From Flavobacteriales bacterium (GTDB taxonomy: Bacteria > Bacteroidota > Bacteroidia > Flavobacteriales_F > PHOS-HE28), in assembly GCA_016700415.1 (NCBI GenBank), contig CP065018.1, positions 310,001 to 374,000 on the forward strand: DNA of 64,000 nucleotides, in the 5' to 3' direction. Numbering within the stretch: the stretch's first letter is position 1; each line of letters starts with the position of its first letter. The translations under genes and the position numbers were made by a program. Of this stretch, positions 9,107-17,848 are shown piece after piece. A model generated the notes under the pieces. The model worked only from the letters and a program-made list of their open reading frames with translations. It ran no database searches and was not told where the DNA came from.

Positions 9107-11980
9107 TCAGTTGAAGAGCTCGCGTTCCAGGAATTTGGCGGTGTGTCCGCGCCCCGTCAACGCCACTTCCTCCGGTGTGCCGTGCGCCACGATGCGCCCA
9201 CCGCCTTCGCCACCTTCGGGCCCCATGTCGATCACATGGTCCGCCACTTTGATGATGTCCATGTTGTGCTCGATGGTGAGCACCGTGTTACCGTGCTCCA
9301 CAAGTTTGTCCAGCACGTGGATCAATTGGCGGGTGTCGTCGAAATGCAGGCCGGTGGTGGGTTCGTCAAGAATGTAGAACGTGCTGCCGGTGTGGCGTTT
9401 GCTCAGCTCCGTGGCCAACTTGATGCGCTGTGCCTCACCACCGCTTAGCGTGGTGCTGCCCTGTCCCAAGGTGATGTAGCCGAGCCCGACGTCGAGCAAG
9501 GTGCTGAGCTTTGAACTGATGTTGGGGATCTCGCTGAAGACCTCCATCGCTTCTTCCACGGTGAGCGCAAGCACGTCGGCGATGTTCCTGCCCTTGAAGC
9601 GGACCTCGAGCGTTTCGCGGTCGTAGCGTTTTCCGCGGCACGTTTCACAGGGCACGGCCACGTCGGGCAGGAAGTTCATGGCGATGGTGCGTACGCCGGC
9701 GCCCTTACAGGTCTCGCAGCGGCCGCCCGGTGTGTTGAAACTGAACCTCCCCGTCCTGTACCCGCGGATCTTCGCGCTGGGCAGTGCCGCGAACAGCTGT
9801 CTGACGTGGTCGAACAGGCCGGTGTACGTGGCCGGATTGCTGCGCGGTGTGCGGCCGATGGGCGATTGGTCCACTTCGATCACCTTGTCGAGATGCTTCA
9901 GCCCTTCGATGCTTTTGTAGGGCAATGGATGGGTCTGCGCACGGTGGAAGGTCTTGCTGAGGATGGGGTAGAGCGTGTCGTCGATCAGGGTGCTCTTGCC
10001 GCTGCCGCTCACGCCGGTGATGCAGATGAAGGTGCCCAAAGGAAGCGTGAGGTCCACGTCCTTGAGGTTGTTGCCCGAAGCGCCTTTCAGGCGGAGCACG
10101 TGCCCGTTGCCCTTTCGACGCACTTTGGGAATGGCGATGCGTTCCTCTCCGGTGAGGTAACGCGCGGTGAGGGATCCGCTGCGCATCAGTTCCTCAGGTG
10201 TGCCTTGCGCCACCACATGCCCACCATGGATCCCGGCGCCGGGCCCGATGTCGATGATGTGGTCCGCGTGCATCATCATTTCTTTGTCGTGCTCCACCAC
10301 CAGTACACTGTTCCCGCCGTCCCGCAGGTCCCGCAGGCTGTCGATCAGGCGGTGGTCGTCGCGCATGTGCAGCCCGATGCTGGGCTCGTCCAGGATGTAA
10401 AGCACGCCGGTGAGCTGGCTCCCGATCTGCGTGGCCAACCGGATCCGCTGTGCCTCGCCACCGCTAAGCGTGCGGGCGCTGCGGTCCAACGTGAGGTATT
10501 CGAGGCCCACGTCCAGCAGGAACTGGCTGCGCGATGCGATCTCCTTCACCACCTCATGCGCGATCACCGCTTGGCGTTCGTTCAACTTTTTCGGCAACGC
10601 CTGCATGTGTGCGTGCAGTTCGTTGATCGGCATTTGTGCCAGCTCCGCGATGTTCTTGTTCCCGATGCGGAACCAGCGCGCTGTTTTCTTCAGCCGGGTA
10701 CCTTCACACAGTGGGCATTCCACCATGCGTGTGAACTGCCCTGCCCACTTGCGTGCGCTTTGTGGGCCGTCCTGCGCTTGCTCGAGGATGAAGGGGATGA
10801 TGCCGTCGAAGCGGATGGTGCGATCGCTGAGGCCCGCCTTGCTGACGATCCGCAGTGGTTCGTCAAGGCCGTTCAGGATGGTGGTGAGCACCTCGTCCTC
10901 CATCTCGTCGAACGGCGTGTTCGCGTCATGCCCATAATTCTCCAGCACGGCTTCCACCTGCCGGAAGATGCCCATGGGTTTGTAGCTGCCCAACGCCGGG
11001 ATGGCACCTCGTTTCAGGCTTTTGGAACGGTCGGGGACGATCTTCTCAGGTGCCGCCTCGGTCACCTGACCCAGGCCCCCGCACTGTGGGCACGCGCCAT
11101 AGGGGCTGTTGAAGCTGAAGAGGTTCGGTTCGGGTTCCTCGTAGGCGATGCCGCTGACGGGGTCCATCAAATGGCGGCTGAGATAGCGCGGAGAGTCCGG
11201 ATCCTTCGTGTCGAGCGCGATCATGTTGCCCTTGCCGTACTTCAGCGCGGTGGCACAGCTTTCCTTCAGCCGTTTGGCCTGTGCGGAGGATACCTTGAGC
11301 CGGTCCACCACCAGTTCGATGTCGTGCGTCTTGTAGCGGTCCAAGCGCGGCCGTCCGGTGATATCGATCACGTTCCCGTCCACGCGGGCGCGCAGAAAGC
11401 CTTGGCGCAGGAGTTGCTCGAAGAGCTCGCGGTAATGTCCTTTTCGGCCGCGGACCAAGGGTGCGAGGATCAGCAGGTCCTGCCCTTCGTGCTCTTTCAT
11501 CAGCAGGTCGGTGATCTGCTTGTCGGTGTAGCGTACCATGCGCTCGCCGGTGACGTGGCTGTACGCATCGGCCACACGGGCATAGAGCAGGCGCAGCAGG
11601 TCGTAGATCTCCGTGATGGTGCCCACGGTGCTGCGCGGGTTCCGGCTGATGGTCTTCTGCTCGATGGCGATCACGGGGCTGAGCCCGGTGATCAGGTCCA
11701 CGTCCGGCCGCTCGATCCCGCCAAGAAATTGACGGGCGTAGGCATTGAACGTCTCGATGTAGCGCCGTTGGCCTTCAGCATGTATCGTGTCGAAGGCAAG
11801 TGAGCTTTTTCCGCTCCCGCTAAGGCCGGTCACCACCACCAGCTTGTCCCGGGGGATGCGAACGTCGATGTTCTTCAGGTTGTGGACGCGCGCACCGAGG
11901 ACCTCGATGTGCTCCTCCTCCAGGGGATCTGCCAACATACCGGCTTCCGCTGCGGAAAGGTTGTTCCCCTTATTGCTCAT
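9107..11980 (-). CDS. uvrA: UvrABC system protein A
   Basis: DNA-damage recognition ATPase of nucleotide excision repair; it loads UvrB at lesions. 957 residues, normal length. Two ABC cassettes are clear: Walker A GLSGSGKSS near residue 53 and GVSGSGKST near 653, with the signature LSGGEAQRI in both halves. Zinc-binding Cys pairs are present (ACPQCGGLG, CPLCEG, RCETCKGAG, PCETCRG). The ATG overlaps the last 11 bases of the upstream lytic transglycosylase gene, so the two are co-transcribed. uvrB and uvrC are not in the window. Confidence 0.98.
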   Translation of the reverse strand: MSNKGNNLSAAEAGMLADPLEEEHIEVLGARVHNLKNIDVRIPRDKLVVVTGLSGSGKSSLAFDTIHAEGQRRYIETFNAYARQFLGGIERPDVDLITGLSPVIAIEQKTISRNPRSTVGTITEIYDLLRLLYARVADAYSHVTGERMVRYTDKQITDLLMKEHEGQDLLILAPLVRGRKGHYRELFEQLLRQGFLRARVDGNVIDITGRPRLDRYKTHDIELVVDRLKVSSAQAKRLKESCATALKYGKGNMIALDTKDPDSPRYLSRHLMDPVSGIAYEEPEPNLFSFNSPYGACPQCGGLGQVTEAAPEKIVPDRSKSLKRGAIPALGSYKPMGIFRQVEAVLENYGHDANTPFDEMEDEVLTTILNGLDEPLRIVSKAGLSDRTIRFDGIIPFILEQAQDGPQSARKWAGQFTRMVECPLCEGTRLKKTARWFRIGNKNIAELAQMPINELHAHMQALPKKLNERQAVIAHEVVKEIASRSQFLLDVGLEYLTLDRSARTLSGGEAQRIRLATQIGSQLTGVLYILDEPSIGLHMRDDHRLIDSLRDLRDGGNSVLVVEHDKEMMMHADHIIDIGPGAGIHGGHVVAQGTPEELMRSGSLTARYLTGEERIAIPKVRRKGNGHVLRLKGASGNNLKDVDLTLPLGTFICITGVSGSGKSTLIDDTLYPILSKTFHRAQTHPLPYKSIEGLKHLDKVIEVDQSPIGRTPRSNPATYTGLFDHVRQLFAALPSAKIRGYRTGRFSFNTPGGRCETCKGAGVRTIAMNFLPDVAVPCETCRGKRYDRETLEVRFKGRNIADVLALTVEEAMEVFSEIPNISSKLSTLLDVGLGYITLGQGSTTLSGGEAQRIKLATELSKRHTGSTFYILDEPTTGLHFDDTRQLIHVLDKLVEHGNTVLTIEHNMDIIKVADHVIDMGPEGGEGGGRIVAHGTPEEVALTGRGHTAKFLERELFN

Positions 11981-12935
11981 CGTCCGCCGTGGCCTGATCG
12001 AACCCTTTGTCCGGCAGCAGCACGGTATAGGTCTTCCCGGGATGGTCCGTGAGGATGTTGTCGCGCAGCCAGGGATTCAACAGTTTCAAGGTCTTATAGT
12101 TCGTTCCGTTCGCATTCGCGAAGGCGTTCAGGTCGGCCGCGGGAGGCGCCAACGTCACGGCATGCGTATGATACGGAGGGTAGAGGTCCTTCTTGCGCAG
12201 ATGAAAACCATAGCGCTCCGGATCGGTGATGATGGACCGCATTGCCAGTACGCGGAAGATGTAGCGCGAGGTCTCTTCCGGCAGCAGCAGGTCGAAGTAG
12301 TTGGTTTCCTTCTGGCGGCCGAGCTGCTTCTCCAGATTGCCTTGGCCCAGGTTGTAGCTGGCAGCGGCCATGGCCCAGGAACCATAGCGGGCGTGGGCCT
12401 CCTTCAGGAAGGCGCAGGCGGCTTCCGTGCTGCGGACCACATTGTACCGCTCGTCCACCTCGTTGTTCACCTCCAGCCCCTCAGCGATAGCGGTGGCCTG
12501 CATGAACTGCCAAAAACCCACCGCGCCCGTAGGGCTCACCACATGGGTGAGGCCGCTCTCCACCAGGGGGATGTACTTCATGTCGTCCGGTACGCCCTCC
12601 CGCTTCAGGATCGGCTCGATCACCGGGAACCACCTGTTCGCCCGCTTGTGCGCCAGTAGTGAACTGCTCTGCCAGTAGGTGTTCACCAACAGCTCACGGT
12701 CCAAGCGTTCGCGCACGTCCACCTGTTCCAACGGCACTTTCTCGCCGCAGAATTCCAAGTGCGTGGGCAGGTTGAGGCTGAAGATGTTGTAGCTCTCGTT
12801 GAAACGCCGTTGATGGTCCAGATCGGTATCCTCACCGCTGGTACTGAAGGCGAGGACCTGTAGCGCAATGGCACCACCACCGATGAGCAGCAGCATCAGC
12901 ATGCTTTTGCCGATGATGGAAGGGAAGTTGCGCAT
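11970..12935 (-). CDS. Lytic murein transglycosylase (SLT / MltD-like)
   Basis: 321 residues. Cleaves peptidoglycan glycan strands to 1,6-anhydro ends. A membrane anchor or signal segment lies at about residues 10-30. The SLT domain covers about 95-220, with the catalytic Glu in YIPLVESGL followed by SPTGAVGFWQFM and the later AAASYNLGQGN block. A C-terminal region of about 60 residues (YKTLKLLNPWLRDN) looks like a degenerate LysM or MltD-type tail. A GACCTTTG element is 7 bases upstream, inside the end of the preceding gene. The 3' end overlaps uvrA. Confidence 0.88.
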   Translation of the reverse strand: MRNFPSIIGKSMLMLLLIGGGAIALQVLAFSTSGEDTDLDHQRRFNESYNIFSLNLPTHLEFCGEKVPLEQVDVRERLDRELLVNTYWQSSSLLAHKRANRWFPVIEPILKREGVPDDMKYIPLVESGLTHVVSPTGAVGFWQFMQATAIAEGLEVNNEVDERYNVVRSTEAACAFLKEAHARYGSWAMAAASYNLGQGNLEKQLGRQKETNYFDLLLPEETSRYIFRVLAMRSIITDPERYGFHLRKKDLYPPYHTHAVTLAPPAADLNAFANANGTNYKTLKLLNPWLRDNILTDHPGKTYTVLLPDKGFDQATADDEQ

Positions 12936-12939
12936 GGGG

Positions 12940-14025
12940 CTACAAAGGTCGGTCGATCCTCCGCCTTTTCGTCAAGCCGAAGAGAAAGATGAACACCACC
13001 AAGGCGTACCCGAGGAAGAGAAAGGAATGCAACGGACGCCAGACAGGGATGAAACGGAGCGCGATGAAGCTGAGGAAGCTGGATACCAGACCGAGACCAC
13101 CGAACACCATGGCCACCTGTGAATCCGTGAGGCCGGCATAGCTCATGAAGTGCGTTGTATGGTCCTTGCCGCCCACGAACGGGGATTGGCCGCGCAGCAT
13201 GCGGTTGATGGACACGGTGGTGGTGTCGGCAAGCGGTAGGATGAACACCATCGCGGTGATGGAGATCTGCCGCCAGGGTTCGATGGCCCCTGCGAGGGAA
13301 GTGCCGTTCCAGAAATAGCGGATGCCGAGATACGCTATGAAAACCCCCAGGAATTGGCTTCCCGTATCGCCCATGTACATCCGCGAGGGGTGCCAGTTGA
13401 AGAAGAGAAAGCCACCGATGGCTCCGCAGACCGCGATGATGATCACCGTGTTGACATCGGCGGCGTTGCCCAGGGGCAGCAATTGGATCAGCGCGGCGAC
13501 AAGGATGGCCAAGGTCACCACCGTGGTGATGGCGTCCATGTTGTCCAGCATGTTGATCGCGTTCATCATGCCCACCACCCATAGGATGGTAAGTGTATTG
13601 TCCAATGCGGGGATATTGAAGAGGTGAATACCGGTGCCGGTGCCCAGCAGCAACACCCCGCAGGCCACTTGGGTCGCGAATTTCAGCAGGGGACGGGTAT
13701 CGTAGGCATCGTCGGCCAGGCCCATGAGGAATCCTAGGCCGGTGGCCGCCAACAGGCCCAATAATTTCGGTTGGAACGGGTCGGATGCATTGTTCGGGAA
13801 GAGGACGCCGTAGGCAGCGAAGGCAAAGAGGAACACGATGAAGAAACCGATCCCTCCGAAGGCGGGTTTCGCCGAGGCGTTCCAGCGTACCATCGTCGGG
13901 GCGTCCTCGCGGATCCCGAAGGTCCGGAAGAAGCGCATGAACACCGAGTTCACCAATAAGGAGAACACCAGCGCCAGAAAGAACAGGCCGCTCAGGATGA
14001 GGAACAACTGGTTCGCTGTATACAT
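12940..14025 (-). CDS. Polyprenyl-phosphate glycosyl-1-phosphate transferase, WecA/MraY family
   Basis: 361 residues, polytopic membrane enzyme that moves a sugar-1-phosphate from a UDP-sugar to the lipid carrier, the first step of a lipid-linked polysaccharide. Family motifs are present: LADDAYDTRP (Asp-Asp), NMLDNMDAI, the WHPSRMYMGDTGS block, and KDHTTHFMSYAGLT corresponding to the His motif of the family. About ten hydrophobic helices. I place the start at MYTANQ (14025), 4 bases after the rfbC stop with GGGAG upstream; the frame extends 19 codons further into rfbC but without membrane character. The context favours a WecA-like role in exopolysaccharide over MraY, since no mur genes are nearby. 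Confidence 0.87.
   Translation of the reverse strand: MYTANQLFLILSGLFFLALVFSLLVNSVFMRFFRTFGIREDAPTMVRWNASAKPAFGGIGFFIVFLFAFAAYGVLFPNNASDPFQPKLLGLLAATGLGFLMGLADDAYDTRPLLKFATQVACGVLLLGTGTGIHLFNIPALDNTLTILWVVGMMNAINMLDNMDAITTVVTLAILVAALIQLLPLGNAADVNTVIIIAVCGAIGGFLFFNWHPSRMYMGDTGSQFLGVFIAYLGIRYFWNGTSLAGAIEPWRQISITAMVFILPLADTTTVSINRMLRGQSPFVGGKDHTTHFMSYAGLTDSQVAMVFGGLGLVSSFLSFIALRFIPVWRPLHSFLFLGYALVVFIFLFGLTKRRRIDRPL
12943..12950 (-). promoter_or_regulatory. Promoter-like -7 element GACCTTTG for the transglycosylase-uvrA pair
   Basis: The octamer ends 7 bases before the start codon at 12935 and is identical to the words in front of the RidA, FrnE-like and AhpC genes. It sits in the last codons of the upstream gene, so it would be an internal promoter. 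Confidence 0.45.
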
Positions 14026-14029
14026 GGGC

Positions 14030-14578
14030 CTAATTCTCCCAAGCTCGCGATGCGAAAGAGGAACCAGCGAGGTCTTTCGCACTGATCAATGGCTTCTCGA
14101 CGCCCCAATGGATGCCCAGGTCCGGATCGTTCCAGAGGATGGTGCGTTCCGCTGCCGGGGCGTAATACGCGGAACACTTGTAGGCGAAGATGGTGTCGTC
14201 CTCCAAGGCCAGAAAACCATGCGCCATGCCTGCGGGGATGTACAGCATGTCATGGTCCACATGGTCCAAGCGGATGCTGAAGTGCTCACCAAAGGTGGGA
14301 CTGCCCGGGCGCAGGTCCACACAAACGTCAAGCACGGCACCTTTGACCACCCGGACCAGCTTGGCCTGGGCATGCGGGGCGGTTTGAACATGGAGGCCGC
14401 GCAGCACACCTGCCGTGGATCGGCTTTCATTGTCCTGTAGGAACTGGTCGGTGATGCCCGTGGCTTGCGCGAAAGTGGCCGAATTGAACGGTTCCATGAA
14501 ATGGCCCCGTTCGTCAGTGAATACCCGCGGGCGTAATCGCAATAGTCCGTCCATCCGGGTTTTGAAGACTTCGATCAT
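14030..14578 (-). CDS. rfbC: dTDP-4-dehydrorhamnose 3,5-epimerase
   Basis: 182 residues, full length. Epimerises dTDP-4-keto-6-deoxyglucose at C3 and C5 on the way to dTDP-L-rhamnose. Visible motifs are RPRVFTDERGHFME, LRGLHVQ with the catalytic His, YIPAGMAHGF, and the active-site Tyr region YKCSAYYAP. The start codon overlaps the stop of the kinase gene (ATGA), typical of translational coupling. The other rhamnose genes (rfbA, rfbB, rfbD) are not in this window, so the pathway must be completed from elsewhere. Confidence 0.95.
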   Translation of the reverse strand: MIEVFKTRMDGLLRLRPRVFTDERGHFMEPFNSATFAQATGITDQFLQDNESRSTAGVLRGLHVQTAPHAQAKLVRVVKGAVLDVCVDLRPGSPTFGEHFSIRLDHVDHDMLYIPAGMAHGFLALEDDTIFAYKCSAYYAPAAERTILWNDPDLGIHWGVEKPLISAKDLAGSSFASRAWEN

Positions 14579-17034
14579 ATCCGGTTGAATAGCTTGGAGA
14601 ACCAGTTGGAGGGCATTTTTGTTTTGGCGCGGTCCTCATAGTATCCGTAGCCATACCCATACCCATACCCATAACCATAGCCGTATCCGTAGCCATAGGC
14701 ATAGCCGTATTTGTTGCGGTCCACATCCACTCCGTTCAGCACGGCACTGAGCCGTGTAATGTGGTTCTCGTTCATCAATCTGTCCACGTTCTGGACAAAG
14801 GACTTCTTGGAATAGTCCGCCCTGAAAATATAGATGGGGATATCGGCGCTTTGGATGATGGAAATACCGTCCGTCACCAAGCCCACGGGCGGGGTGTCGA
14901 TCAGCACGACATCGTATTCCTTCTTCAGGGACTCCAATATGCGGGTCATGTTCGCGCTGATGATCAGCTCACTGGGATTGGGCGGTATCGGCCCGGCAGT
15001 GATGAAGTCCAGCCCCGGCAGATCGCTGTGCTGGAGGCAACTCTGGATCTCGTCCTTGCCGATGAGCAACGTGCTCATCCCCCGGATGTTCTCCACCCCG
15101 AAACCCAAGTGGATCTTCGGTTTCCGCATGTCCAGGTCAAGTATTACCACGCGCTTTTCGCTGAAGCTGATGATCCCGCCCAGGTTGATCGCCACGAACG
15201 TCTTGCCCTCGCCGGAGATGGTGCTGGTCACCGCGATCAATTTTGGTCCGGGGGAATTATCCACGAACTGGAGGTTGGTACGGACGCTGCGGAAGCTTTC
15301 GGCGATCAACGACTTCGGGTTCTTGTCCACCAGCAGTTGGCTTACGGGGATCTCCTTCTTGTATTTGGGCACCATGCCCAGGATCCCCACCGAGGAATTG
15401 CTCGCCTTGGCGATGTCGTTCAACGAGGTGATGTTGTTATGCAGGATATAGCGCACCAACACGATCAACACCCCTATGATAAGGCCCGTGAGGATATATG
15501 AGAGCATCACTATGCTCCGGTTCGGGGAGATCGGTGTCGTCGGCAACACCGCCGATTCCAGCACGTGGTTCTCGGGTACGAAGCCGGCTTTGCTGATCCG
15601 GTATTCGATGTCCTTCTCCAAAAGCTGGGTGTAAAACTTCTCGTTGATGTTGAACAGGCGGTTGATCCGGGCATAGGCCAGCTCCTGTTCGGGCATTTGG
15701 GAGAAACGAAGCTCGTATTCGCTCAGTTTCGCGGAATAGTCATCCATGCGTGAGGCAATACGGGAACGCATGGTCGCGACACTTTCCATGATCAGGCCCT
15801 GTTGCATTGCGATCTGCCTGTCCAACGCCATAAGGCTCGCATTTTCCAAAGTGACCTCGAAGGCCATCGTTGCTCTTTCCTCGAGCATCTTGCCCAGCCG
15901 GGTGATGGCAGCCTCCAAGGAGGAGGCGAAGTCGGTGCCGATCAGCATGGGCGTCAGCTCGTAAACGTTCAGGTGCCCCTCGTCCTGTTTCGCCGCATGC
16001 TCGATCTCCTTCAGTAGGTTGTCCTCCATGCGGAGCTTCAGCATCTCGTCCTCATATTCGTCCGAACGCTGGAGAAGGAGGGGGGTGAGCTGGTCCATGT
16101 CGGCCACCCGGTTGTCCCGCTTGAAAAACTCCAGTTTCAATTCGCTGGCCCTCAATTCCTCGAACACCGTGTCCTTCTGGCTTTCAATGAACCGGAGTAT
16201 GTTCTCAGCACTTTCGGACTTCCGTTCCAGGTCATAGGTGATGTATGCGTCCGCCATGGCCTGGCAGATATCCCGGGCAAGTAACGCGTTATGGTCGCTA
16301 TACCCGATGTTGATGGTCTTGGCACTCGGGTCGTTGATCGTCACGTTGATCCGGCTGGCGAAAACGCTCGTCAGCGACATAGGGTCATTAATTGTGAAAT
16401 AGAGTGTGCCGCGTTCGATACCTGCGGGCCATTTGCGACCAGCATCGGTCACGATCCTGCCATTGAAATGAGGGGTGCTGAATTCCTTGCCCACGGTCAC
16501 CGGGACAGTGTAGGGCGTCACGCCGATCGTATAGGTGAGCTGCAGGTTCCCGTCATCGAGCGGCATCACACTGATCGGCCTGCCCCACACCTCCGCGTCG
16601 ATCACCTTCAGGTGGTCCACGTTGTAAAAGGATTGCCTATAGTATTCCTCGGTCAGGATCTGGCCCCGGAAGAAATAGCGTACTTCCAATGGAAGAAGTG
16701 CCACGGCCTTGGCGACAAAGAACTTCGAACGGAGCAGCTGAACATCCGCCTGCAGCGTATTGTTCTCCATCAGGTCGTTCACCTTCAGCACCATTTGCGC
16801 ATTATTGCTTTGCCCCAACTGGAGTAGGACGCTGCTGGCATAAGTGGGCGCCGTATAACGCAGATAGAGATATGCTGCGCTGAAAGCCAAGAGCAGGCAC
16901 ATGCCGATCCAGATGAGGGACCGCCTGACGATATAGATGAAGAGGCCGAGGTCGAACTCGTTGCTGAAGTTGGTGATGCGCTCGCGGTAGCTGTCCAGCT
17001 GGGCCGCATTGTTGCTCACATCATCGTTCAGCAT
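14575..17034 (-). CDS. Polysaccharide co-polymerase / BY-type tyrosine autokinase (Wzc-like)
   Basis: 819 residues. Controls chain length and export of capsule or exopolysaccharide by cycles of tyrosine phosphorylation. Order: first TM helix at about 35-55 (Wzz domain), periplasmic coiled-coil region to about 500, second TM helix near 510-535, then the cytoplasmic kinase. Kinase motifs are Walker A SGEGKTF, A' VVILDLDMRKPK and Walker B VVLIDTPP. The C-terminal tail carries 13 Tyr in 24 residues (776-799), almost perfect Tyr-Gly repeats, the expected autophosphorylation cluster. It sits 12 bases after the export lipoprotein gene and overlaps rfbC. Confidence 0.92.
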   Translation of the reverse strand: MLNDDVSNNAAQLDSYRERITNFSNEFDLGLFIYIVRRSLIWIGMCLLLAFSAAYLYLRYTAPTYASSVLLQLGQSNNAQMVLKVNDLMENNTLQADVQLLRSKFFVAKAVALLPLEVRYFFRGQILTEEYYRQSFYNVDHLKVIDAEVWGRPISVMPLDDGNLQLTYTIGVTPYTVPVTVGKEFSTPHFNGRIVTDAGRKWPAGIERGTLYFTINDPMSLTSVFASRINVTINDPSAKTINIGYSDHNALLARDICQAMADAYITYDLERKSESAENILRFIESQKDTVFEELRASELKLEFFKRDNRVADMDQLTPLLLQRSDEYEDEMLKLRMEDNLLKEIEHAAKQDEGHLNVYELTPMLIGTDFASSLEAAITRLGKMLEERATMAFEVTLENASLMALDRQIAMQQGLIMESVATMRSRIASRMDDYSAKLSEYELRFSQMPEQELAYARINRLFNINEKFYTQLLEKDIEYRISKAGFVPENHVLESAVLPTTPISPNRSIVMLSYILTGLIIGVLIVLVRYILHNNITSLNDIAKASNSSVGILGMVPKYKKEIPVSQLLVDKNPKSLIAESFRSVRTNLQFVDNSPGPKLIAVTSTISGEGKTFVAINLGGIISFSEKRVVILDLDMRKPKIHLGFGVENIRGMSTLLIGKDEIQSCLQHSDLPGLDFITAGPIPPNPSELIISANMTRILESLKKEYDVVLIDTPPVGLVTDGISIIQSADIPIYIFRADYSKKSFVQNVDRLMNENHITRLSAVLNGVDVDRNKYGYAYGYGYGYGYGYGYGYGYGYYEDRAKTKMPSNWFSKLFNRI
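14638..14709 (-). repeat. Hexanucleotide tandem repeat encoding the Tyr-Gly tail
   Basis: About twelve units of a 6-base word (ccatac and close variants such as ccgtat and ccgtag) encode (Tyr-Gly)n with one Tyr-Ala. The codons vary (TAT/TAC, GGC/GGT/GGG/GGA) at both ends, while the centre has a purer run. Confidence 0.9.
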
Positions 17035-17046
17035 ACCTGGGCCCGG

Positions 17047-17805
17047 TTAAAACGACTTTGCTATGCCGATCACCAGGATCGTTGTGGTCAGCAGGGTGAT
17101 CAACGGAGTGATCTGCTGGAGAAGTCCTCTTGCGATCTCGGCGTTCGGTTGCACGTAGATCACATCGTCCGCCTGCATCACCATGTCCGCATACTTCAGG
17201 TTGTCGATATCGGAAAGGTCGAACTGGAACACCTTCCGGCCCCCGTCGCTGTCCCTGCGGAAGAGCTTGACCCGGTGCGCGTCGCCTCTGCTGGCCAGAC
17301 CGCCGGCACTGGCCAATACCTCCAGCATCGTGGTGTTGTTCTTTTCCAAGGGGACGATCTTTGCATCGCCGCCGCCGCCGGGAAAGACCACGACACGCCG
17401 GTTGCTTACGGCCAACAGGACAAAGGGCTTTTGATAATACACCGTATACAGATTTTCCAACTTCATTTCCGCCTCGCGCACCGTCAAGCCCGAAAGATGC
17501 ACCGCCCCGATCACCGGAAGCCTGGTCGCACCGTCGGGGTCCACGGTGTAGCTGAACTGGATGCGGTTGGTGGAGCTCATGCTCCCCTGATTTTCGTTCA
17601 CCAGATCGATCATCTTGAATCCATCGTTGGAGAACATCCGGAAACTGAGGATGTCGTCCGATTGGATCTTGAACTGGCGGTCCAAGGTGTCGGACACCGT
17701 GTCGAACTCAAAGTCGTGCGGCGTCTTGAACATGATGTCCCGGTTGATCACGCAACCGGATAACATGAGCGCAGCCAAGGCCAGCACGATCGATACCCTC
17801 CCCAT
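17047..17805 (-). CDS. Polysaccharide export lipoprotein (Wza-like, Poly_export/SLBB)
   Basis: 252 residues from the ATG at 17805. Outer-membrane partner of the Wzc-like kinase in polymer export. The N-terminus MGRVSIVLALAALMLSGC has a lipobox with Cys18. The Poly_export domain is seen in IQSDDILSFRMFSN and an SLBB-type segment in VVVFPGGGGDAKIVPL through LEVLASAGG. A C-terminal hydrophobic helix ends the protein (LLTTTILVIGIAKSF). An in-frame ATG at 17835 lies upstream of the TACTTTTG promoter-like word, so the internal start is preferred. Confidence 0.88.
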   Translation of the reverse strand: MGRVSIVLALAALMLSGCVINRDIMFKTPHDFEFDTVSDTLDRQFKIQSDDILSFRMFSNDGFKMIDLVNENQGSMSSTNRIQFSYTVDPDGATRLPVIGAVHLSGLTVREAEMKLENLYTVYYQKPFVLLAVSNRRVVVFPGGGGDAKIVPLEKNNTTMLEVLASAGGLASRGDAHRVKLFRRDSDGGRKVFQFDLSDIDNLKYADMVMQADDVIYVQPNAEIARGLLQQITPLITLLTTTILVIGIAKSF

Positions 17806-17821
17806 TCCCTCTGATTTCGGG

Positions 17822-17829
17822 CAAAAGTA
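17822..17829 (-). promoter_or_regulatory. Promoter -7 element TACTTTTG for the export lipoprotein gene
   Basis: Exact TAnnTTTG match in the 43-base gap between the GT4 gene and the export gene. It lies 16 bases before the chosen ATG and excludes the upstream ATG at 17835 as a start for that transcript. Confidence 0.5.
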
Positions 17830-17848
17830 AACCATAGGCGTCTCCCCT

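Noticed and set aside
9806..11803. A 665-codon plus-strand frame opposite uvrA
   Set aside because: Antisense shadow of uvrA; no domain or start signal.
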